Assembly (NCBI GenBank): GCA_031323845.1
Contig: JAVIYP010000078.1
Span: forward strand, 1 to 11,052
DNA: 11,052 nucleotides
Reading direction: 5' to 3'
Origin: PUPG01 sp031323845
Lineage (GTDB): Bacteria > Bacteroidota > Bacteroidia > Bacteroidales > UBA7960
The first letter of the stretch is position 1. Each line of letters starts with the position of its first letter. The notes under the pieces are model-generated. The model was not told the DNA's origin and searched no databases. It saw only the letters and a list, made by a program, of their open reading frames with translations. The position numbers were made by a program, and so were the translations under genes. Positions 5,947-11,052 of the stretch are shown here, piece by piece.

Positions 5947-8900
5947 TTATTTTGTTTTATACGGTAGCGTAAAGTAAAACGTTGAGCCCTGGCCCGGCTG
6001 GCTTTCGACCCTGATCCCACCGCCCAATATTTCAACATACGCCTTGGATATCGCCAAACCCAGGCCTGCTCCCTGCAATGCATCCCTGTCTTCGATGTCG
6101 GCCTGCACAAAGCGGTCAAAAATCGCATGCTGCCTGTCCTCCGGAATGCCCCTGCCCGTATCGCTTACAAAGAATTCAAGTATTCGGCCGCTTTTCCTGC
6201 ATCCGAAATCAATAATTCCCTCCCGGGAATATTTGACAGCGTTTTTAACCAGGTTGGTCAGTATGGCAATGAGTTTTTCGCGGTCAGTAATTATGATTGA
6301 CTGCGCCGGAGGCAACGATGAAGAAAGCACCAGCTTCATCCCTTTTTCTTCCGTCTGTGGTTTAAAGAAATTATATATATAGTCGAGCTGCTCATTGACA
6401 TTGACTTTCGACTGAATCACCTCCACAACGCCCGATTCAATTTTTGAAATATCAACGAGATTGTTGATAATGTTGAGCATTCTGACACCGCTCTGCTCAA
6501 TCATTTCGATGTACTTTCTTTCCTGCTCTTCCGAAAGCCGGGAGTCTTTTAACAGCTCGGCAAAGCCGAGAATCCCGTTCATCGGGGTGCGTATCTCATG
6601 GCTCATATTCGCCAGGAAGGCTGATTTGAGCCTGTCGCTTTCCTGGGCTTTTTCCTTGGCCTTGACCAGGTCATTGATGGTGTTTTGTCTTTGCAAGGCC
6701 AGGCTGATCTGATACGAAATGAACTCAAGGATCTCCCGGCTACCGCGATCATATTCATCAGGATTGTGATAATCCTGTACCACCACTGCGCCAATCACAT
6801 CCTCACCGATGAGCAAAGGCACGCCCAACCATACTTCGCACATATTGCCGATTTGGTCAATGACCCCTTTTGATATAAGTTTCAGTATTTCAGGTTTTTT
6901 AACCAGGAAGGTTTTCTTTTTCATTACAACCAGGCCTGTCATAGATCCTTTGGCCGGCCAGGTTTCAATCTGGTCTTTTTCGTCTGACTCATACGGCGCC
7001 GACAAACAACCACTGTTTTTATCATACAGGGCTATGTAAAAATTGGTAGTGTCAATCAGTTTAGAAAGCTGCTTTTTGATGATTAAAGTCAGTTCCTTTA
7101 TATCGTTGGTAAGAAACGTGGCGTTGGCAATATTGTACAACACCTCTTCTTTGATTTCCTTATGCTTCTTATCGGTAATGTCAATGGCTGCAGCAAGAAT
7201 TCTTTCAACACCATTTATCTTTATCGGCCGCAAAGTAACAAGCTCCCAAAAGATTTCACCGGAAATATGCTTGTTTTTCCATTCAAACTGCTGCGCGCCT
7301 TCCTGCACTGTCTTGTTGATCCATTGTTTCGCTTCTTTTACTGAATAGGGCGGTTGCAACCAGATGTCGTGCCGGCGCAACTCCTCCACATTTGCAAAGC
7401 CGTAACTGCTGTATGCCTGTTCGTTTGCATCAACAATGTCCCCGGTGTCTTTGTCATGAATATAGATGGACAGCGGCGATTTATCAAACAACGTTTTAAA
7501 CCTTGCCTCGTTTTCTTCAGCTCTTTTTTTTGCCCTGAGGATTTCAGCTTCAGCTTTTTTACGGGCGGTAATGTCACGGATTATGGCCTGAATATAGGGC
7601 TTGTCGTTGATGCTGTAGTCGTTCAGGCTGACTTCCACATCAAACAAGGAACCGTTGCCGCGAACATGCCTCCATTCAAAAAACTGCTTTTCTCCCTGCA
7701 AAACCGTCCGGATTTTATCAAGGGCAGTTTTTTCAGAATCACTTCCGTCGGGTTGAAATTCCGGCGACAGCTCCCAGGGTCTCCTTCCAATAATTTGTTC
7801 TTTGGTGCGCCCATACAGTTCTTCCGTTCTTTTGTTGCATTCAATAATAGTTTCCGCATCCATAATTATGATCGCATCATTGGCAGTTTCAAAGAGGGTG
7901 CGGTATTTCGTTTCACTGTCCTTAAGCGCCTGTTTTGCCAGTTTCTGGTCTGTTACATCCCAAACCGTGGAAATAACCAAATCGCTGTCTTTCAGCGGAA
8001 TATTCTGTGCAGACACATAGTTTACAATGTGCCCTTCTTTTGTGATGGGGATGTCGTGCCATTTCATCTTTTCCGGGTCGCCGCTTTCCATGTCGGACAA
8101 CACCCTGCTTCGGATCTCTTCCCGGAATGTTTCGTCCTCATAAACAGCATCCCAAAACATATCGGGCTGAAGCAATGCCTCTTTGCTTACACCATAAAAC
8201 CGCGCAAAATTATCATTGATGACCTCAAAACGCACCTGTGGTTTTACCGAGTTGAGGGCAATTCCAATGGGCAGGCGCTCAATGATCGTATTTATGAGCT
8301 GCTGCTGCTCTTTTATCTTGTCCTGGTGTTTTTTGAACACGGTAATGTCGTCAAAAATCGAATAGACCTGAAATGCTTTGTCTTCGCCCGGATGAAAAAG
8401 GGGAGTGGCTGTAATGGAAAGCCAGACATATTCATTTCTTTCTGGCACGAAGACACCTCTGACCACAGGTCCTGTTATCTTGCCTGTCCTCATGGCTGTC
8501 ATGGCAGGGTGCTGATCCCCCGGCACTTTTTCGCCTTCTTCCGTAATCATATCCCAGCGTGGGTCTTCAGAGGACCTGCCTTTCATCTGGTCAAAGGATA
8601 ATCCTAAAATGTGCTCCGCGGAAGGGTTGGCTGAAAAAATTTCCCCGCCAGCCGACTGATAAATCACGCCTTGCGACATGGTTTCAAAAAGTCGCCGATA
8701 CTTTTCCTCACGCTCGCGCAATTCGGTCTCAAGTTGTTTCCTTTTTGAGATGTCGCGAATGATTCCACCAATCCCTTTCCGATTATCGTTGAGCATCACC
8801 GGGAATTTCTTTGTTTCGCAATAGCGGTTCCCCAAAAGTTCATCAACAATAAATGACGAGGTTGCTTCAAGCGCTCTTTTGTCGGAGGACTCACAAGGTG

Positions 8901-9594
8901 CTATCTTGCGTTTTTCGGCCAGTTCCTTGTCCGTTTTGCCGATCATGGCTTCCTGTGTGGTTCCGAAGAATTTTGCCGTTGCATCGTTGGCAAACAGGTA
9001 CCTGCGCTGATCATCTTTCAGGAAGATCATATCTTCAATGGCATTGAGAAATGCCCAAAAGCGATCTTTGCTTTCTTTTAGTTCCACTTCGGTCGCGTAC
9101 TTTTCCGTTGCATCCGAAAAAACCAGAACCACCCCCGTAGTTTCTCCCTGTTCGTTCTTTACAGGTGCAGCACAATCCATTATCCGGGATTTCTTCCCTT
9201 TCCTGCTGATCAGAAGGGTTTCGTCGGCTATCATCTCAACCCTGCCGCTTTCCATTACTTTTTGAACCGGACTTATAATCGTATTTCCGGTGGAGGCATC
9301 CACCATATGAAAAACATCGGCAAGTGATTTGCCCAGGACTTCACTTCTTGCCCAACCACACATATTTTCGGCAGCCGGATTTAAATCCTTTATGTTTCCC
9401 TGCCCGTCTGTGGTAACCACGCCATCGCCAATTGAATTAAAAACCGCCCGGTAGTTCGCCGTGCATTCATGGAGCATGCTGTTCTCCTTTTTTAATTCGG
9501 CAATCTCTTTTTTTAAGGACGACTGTATCGCGTTGTTTTCCTTTTTTATTCGTTTCAACTCGTCAGGAAGTCCATGTGCTGTTTTTTCTTTCAT
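5947..9594 (-). CDS. Soluble multi-PAS/GAF hybrid-less sensor histidine kinase (1215 aa)
   Basis: A signal-sensing histidine kinase expected to autophosphorylate and pass phosphate to a response regulator not found in this window. Residues 11-45 are a Lys/Glu-rich coiled coil. Six PAS-type domains follow at about 48-168, 178-287, 298-418, 433-552, 563-682 and 697-812; most end in a D-[IV]-T/S-x-[KR]-type motif (IIRDISKRK, IFDDITVFK, IIRDITARK, AAIDITDKK). A GAF domain spans about 815-967 (GVPLLIGEDVIGAVVVQ). The HisKA domain holds the phospho-acceptor H999 in FLANMSHEIRTPMNGILGF. The HATPase_c domain (about 1098-1213) has the N box NLVKNAVKYS, G1 DTGRGI, F box IFDRF and G2 GAGLGLAISK. There is no transmembrane segment, signal peptide or receiver domain, so it should be cytosolic and sense internal or diffusible cues, perhaps redox, gas or ligand; no cofactor site can be assigned. 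The M48 gene ends 103 bp upstream; the 218-bp gap to the cyclase gene holds only weak inverted repeats. Confidence 0.95.
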   Translation of the reverse strand: MKEKTAHGLPDELKRIKKENNAIQSSLKKEIAELKKENSMLHECTANYRAVFNSIGDGVVTTDGQGNIKDLNPAAENMCGWARSEVLGKSLADVFHMVDASTGNTIISPVQKVMESGRVEMIADETLLISRKGKKSRIMDCAAPVKNEQGETTGVVLVFSDATEKYATEVELKESKDRFWAFLNAIEDMIFLKDDQRRYLFANDATAKFFGTTQEAMIGKTDKELAEKRKIAPCESSDKRALEATSSFIVDELLGNRYCETKKFPVMLNDNRKGIGGIIRDISKRKQLETELREREEKYRRLFETMSQGVIYQSAGGEIFSANPSAEHILGLSFDQMKGRSSEDPRWDMITEEGEKVPGDQHPAMTAMRTGKITGPVVRGVFVPERNEYVWLSITATPLFHPGEDKAFQVYSIFDDITVFKKHQDKIKEQQQLINTIIERLPIGIALNSVKPQVRFEVINDNFARFYGVSKEALLQPDMFWDAVYEDETFREEIRSRVLSDMESGDPEKMKWHDIPITKEGHIVNYVSAQNIPLKDSDLVISTVWDVTDQKLAKQALKDSETKYRTLFETANDAIIIMDAETIIECNKRTEELYGRTKEQIIGRRPWELSPEFQPDGSDSEKTALDKIRTVLQGEKQFFEWRHVRGNGSLFDVEVSLNDYSINDKPYIQAIIRDITARKKAEAEILRAKKRAEENEARFKTLFDKSPLSIYIHDKDTGDIVDANEQAYSSYGFANVEELRRHDIWLQPPYSVKEAKQWINKTVQEGAQQFEWKNKHISGEIFWELVTLRPIKINGVERILAAAIDITDKKHKEIKEEVLYNIANATFLTNDIKELTLIIKKQLSKLIDTTNFYIALYDKNSGCLSAPYESDEKDQIETWPAKGSMTGLVVMKKKTFLVKKPEILKLISKGVIDQIGNMCEVWLGVPLLIGEDVIGAVVVQDYHNPDEYDRGSREILEFISYQISLALQRQNTINDLVKAKEKAQESDRLKSAFLANMSHEIRTPMNGILGFAELLKDSRLSEEQERKYIEMIEQSGVRMLNIINNLVDISKIESGVVEVIQSKVNVNEQLDYIYNFFKPQTEEKGMKLVLSSSLPPAQSIIITDREKLIAILTNLVKNAVKYSREGIIDFGCRKSGRILEFFVSDTGRGIPEDRQHAIFDRFVQADIEDRDALQGAGLGLAISKAYVEILGGGIRVESQPGQGSTFYFTLPYKTK

Positions 9595-9697
9595 GGCAAG
9601 GCTTTTTAAACGTTATTCTGAGCCGTTAAAAATCAACTTCGGCGTGTTAACAGGGTGCGCGGCGTCCGGGTCTTTTTCACCGCAAATGAATCTTGAT

Positions 9698-10510
9698 TTA
9701 GTGCCTTTCACCGGGTCTGTAATAGTTCATGGCCTCAGGCAGGAACTTTCTGGCTGCCCTGACCCGTGATTGGTTGGCCGGATGAGTGCTCAGGAACTCC
9801 GGCATCTGCCGGTCTCCGGAAAAGGCGATCATGCGCTCCCAGAACGCCAGGGTGTGGGCCGGATCATAGCCCGCCATGGCCATAAACACCATGCCCAGGG
9901 CGTCGGCCTCATATTCGTGCCGGCGGCTGTATGCCAAAGCGCCGAGGGTGCCTCCGGCACCATAGGCAAGCATAAACAGGTCCTTTGTCTGTTCAGGCTT
10001 TTCCCTCATCGCAACATCCAAACTAACGGCGCCCATGGTCAGCAGCAATTGCTGACTCAGACGTTCGTTGCCATGGCGGGCAACCACATGGGCAATCTCG
10101 TGCGACAACACCACGGCCAGACCGTTTTCATCTTTTGTCAAGTCAAGAATGCCCGTATAGACGGCTATTTTCCCACCCGGCATGGCCCAGGCATTCACCA
10201 CATCGCTCTCAATGAGGTTAAAATCCCATGTAAACTCCTGAACGCGGGATGCCTGACCCGTATCCCGGAGGTAATCTGTCACCGCTCTGCTGATGCGTTC
10301 ACCGGCGCGCTTTACCAGTTGCGCCCGGGGGTCAGCAGCCGGAACCACAGTGTGCTCTTTCATGAACGCCTGGTAGTTTGCAGCAGCCATTTCTCCCAAT
10401 AAGCCTTCCGGCAGAAAGCGTATTTGCTTCCTCCCGGTGATGGGAACACTGGAGCATGCAGAGAGCAGCAGCAGACCAATCAAAATCATTAAAATACGGC
10501 TTGTTTTCAT
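9698..10510 (-). CDS. M48-family zinc metallopeptidase lipoprotein (270 aa)
   Basis: Residues 1-19 form a lipoprotein signal with lipobox LSAC and lipidated C19. The mature part is an Oma1/LoiP/BepA-type M48 peptidase. The zinc motif HEIAH sits at 137-141 within VVLSHEIAHVVARHGNE, and the third ligand is E201 in SRRHEYEADALG. Further family motifs are NAWAMPGGKIAVYTGIL (106-122) and the C-terminal STHPANQSRV (241-250). The length fits the short forms without TPR repeats. Members of this group degrade or quality-check envelope proteins, and that role is likely here. The start fits the lipoprotein signal and directly abuts a leader nearly identical to that of the fibre-like gene. Downstream, the histidine kinase starts after 103 bp; co-transcription is possible but not shown. 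Confidence 0.96.
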   Translation of the reverse strand: MKTSRILMILIGLLLLSACSSVPITGRKQIRFLPEGLLGEMAAANYQAFMKEHTVVPAADPRAQLVKRAGERISRAVTDYLRDTGQASRVQEFTWDFNLIESDVVNAWAMPGGKIAVYTGILDLTKDENGLAVVLSHEIAHVVARHGNERLSQQLLLTMGAVSLDVAMREKPEQTKDLFMLAYGAGGTLGALAYSRRHEYEADALGMVFMAMAGYDPAHTLAFWERMIAFSGDRQMPEFLSTHPANQSRVRAARKFLPEAMNYYRPGERH

Positions 10511-10570
10511 CTGTTTATATTTTTGTTACTTTTTGATTATCTGTGTTTTGTGTTTATGTCTAAGATACTG
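10511..10570 (-). promoter_or_regulatory. Shared 60-bp 5' leader of the M48 peptidase gene
   Basis: It matches 3331-3390 at 55 of 60 positions and ends at the base before the ATG of the peptidase gene. The minus-strand reading before ATG is A/T-rich (AAAAATATAAACAG). The likely role is a promoter or 5' untranslated region with A-rich translation initiation, inferred from position and conservation. No perfect TAnnTTTG element is present; TATCTTAG at about 10561-10568 is the nearest approach, and copy A does not keep it fully. Confidence 0.55.
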
Positions 10571-10586
10571 ATTGGATGTCGGAATT

Positions 10587-10702
10587 CAGATGTGCAGATG
10601 TGAAAATGTGCAGATGTGAAAATGTGCAGATGTGCAGATGTGCAGATGTAAGGTTATTGTTTAATTGTTGATTCGTTTAATCGTTGATTTTTCACTTTTC
10701 AT
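10587..10702. repeat. Short tandem repeat blocks, period 8 then 7 (copy B)
   Basis: On the plus strand, eight octamers lie at 10587-10650 (mostly CAGATGTG, two AAAATGTG, the last CAGATGTA). After the AGGTTA spacer come four octamers at 10657-10688 (TTGTTTAA, TTGTTGAT, TCGTTTAA, TCGTTGAT), then two heptamers at 10689-10702 (TTTTCAC, TTTTCAT). Copy A has 5, 7 and 4 units of the same blocks, so unit number changes while order, spacer and terminal variants stay. Confidence 0.93.
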
Positions 10703-10819
10703 TTTTTCCGCTTTTGGCCTTTAGCAAGAAAAGGTGCCAGGAGCTTCTGACTTTCTCGTAGATTTCTGGCTGCGATCGAAATAACCCTTTGAATATTAGC
10801 CGCTTATATCTATTTCTTC

Positions 10820-10881
10820 CTTCGAGCTTCCAGCTTCCAGCTTCGAGCTTTGAGCTTTTTTTTCTTCCTTCGAACTTCCAG
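10820..10881. repeat. CTTCGAG/CTTCCAG heptamer block (copy B)
   Basis: Plus-strand heptamers run at 10820-10854 (CTTCGAG, CTTCCAG, CTTCCAG, CTTCGAG, CTTTGAG), then a T-rich stretch, then CTTCGAA and CTTCCAG at 10868-10881. Copy A has only two such units at 3602-3615 and a single ACTTCGAGC further on. Confidence 0.88.
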
Positions 10882-11052
10882 CTTATATGATCATCTTCCT
10901 GTGTGTTGAAAAATCTGTTCCCGAATGGTCGGTATTTCCAACATGGATGTTTGGCTTCGCCGGGCTGGCAAGTGCCCGGTTCATATGTTAATAATTATTC
11001 AGCATGTTGTGATTCTGTTTCTCGCAAAGAACGCAAAATATAAGACACGCAA
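10882..11052. other. Remaining non-coding end of the window
   Basis: I see no gene here on either strand. It holds the faint end of cassette B, one G/C-rich inverted repeat at 10960-10979 (CCGGGC, 8-base loop, GCCCGG) without a clear T-run, and a short repeat at 11023-11052. The inverted repeat could belong to the terminator of a gene outside the window, but this cannot be judged. Confidence 0.5.
11023..11052. repeat. CGCAAAGAA-type nonamer repeat at window edge
   Basis: CGCAAAGAA (11023-11031) and CGCAAAATA (11032-11040) are adjacent nonamers, and CGCAA recurs at 11048-11052, where the window ends. From memory, similar CGCAAAGAACGCAAAG strings recur in intergenic regions of Bacteroidota and other bacteria. 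It may be another block of the same kind of short-repeat mosaic. Confidence 0.45.

Larger units (their letters stand above)
10511..10920 (-). repeat. Intergenic cassette, copy B (leader plus short-repeat blocks)
   Basis: Second copy of the cassette found at 3331-3690, in the same orientation relative to its gene. The order of leader, octamer block 1, AGGTTA spacer, octamer block 2, TTTTCAC block and TTTAGCAAGAAAA segment is the same. GATTTCTGGCTGCGATCGAA at 10760-10779 aligns with GGTTTCTCCCTGCGTTCGAA at 3618-3637. CTTCGAG heptamers are expanded here. Weak similarity reaches GTGTGTTGAAAAATCT near 10901-10916. The boundary is approximate. Confidence 0.85.

Noticed and set aside
7354..8601. Long plus-strand open frame (415 codons) opposite the histidine kinase
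   Set aside because: It lies fully antisense to the PAS domains of a coherent kinase. Its translation is rich in Phe, Cys and His with no recognisable domain, as expected for a mirror frame.
9770..10402. Plus-strand open frame (210 codons) opposite the M48 peptidase
   Set aside because: It is antisense to a gene with intact catalytic motifs, and its translation resembles no family I recognise.

Overview
The window looks like part of a Bacteroidota chromosome, most likely Bacteroidia or a relative. The evidence is a type IX secretion (T9SS) C-terminal sorting domain, two Bacteroidota-style lipoprotein signals, GLUG-repeat and fibre-like secreted proteins of a kind common in that phylum, and A/T-rich leaders without Shine-Dalgarno sequences. 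All six genes I can support lie on the minus strand, so transcription runs from high to low coordinates. No RNA gene, CRISPR array, insertion sequence or phage replication gene was recognised.

In transcription order: (1) 10510-9698, an M48-family zinc metallopeptidase lipoprotein; (2) 9594-5947, a 1215-residue soluble sensor histidine kinase with about six PAS domains and a GAF domain; (3) 5728-4934, a cyclase-family (kynurenine-formamidase-like) metal hydrolase with a lipoprotein signal; (4) 4782-3757, a secreted dockerin protein with a T9SS sorting domain; (5) 3330-1612, a secreted fibre-like protein built from near-identical 70-residue repeats; (6) 1601 to beyond base 1, a secreted GLUG protein followed by 80-residue InlB-type repeats, whose 3' end lies outside the window. 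Genes 5 and 6 are 10 bp apart and probably co-transcribed. The others are separated by about 100-430 bp and may be independent units. Five of the six proteins are predicted to be exported, so this is mainly a cell-envelope and surface region with one cytosolic sensor kinase.

The most unusual content is non-coding. The sequence upstream of the fibre-like gene (3331 to about 3690) and upstream of the peptidase gene (10511 to about 10920) are two copies of one cassette in the same orientation. Each starts at the base next to the start codon with a near-identical 60-bp leader. Behind the leader follow, in the same order, blocks of octamer repeats and then heptamer repeats, each block with its own consensus. 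The blocks differ in unit number between the copies (5 versus 8, 7 versus 4, 4 versus 2), while the 6-bp spacer between the first two blocks is identical. This could be a dispersed repeat family, a duplicated promoter with length-variable repeats, or both. The sequence alone does not decide.

The two genes at the low-coordinate end also carry long in-frame DNA repeats (210 bp and 240 bp) that are nearly identical between units, so copy-number variation or recombination in these surface proteins is plausible.
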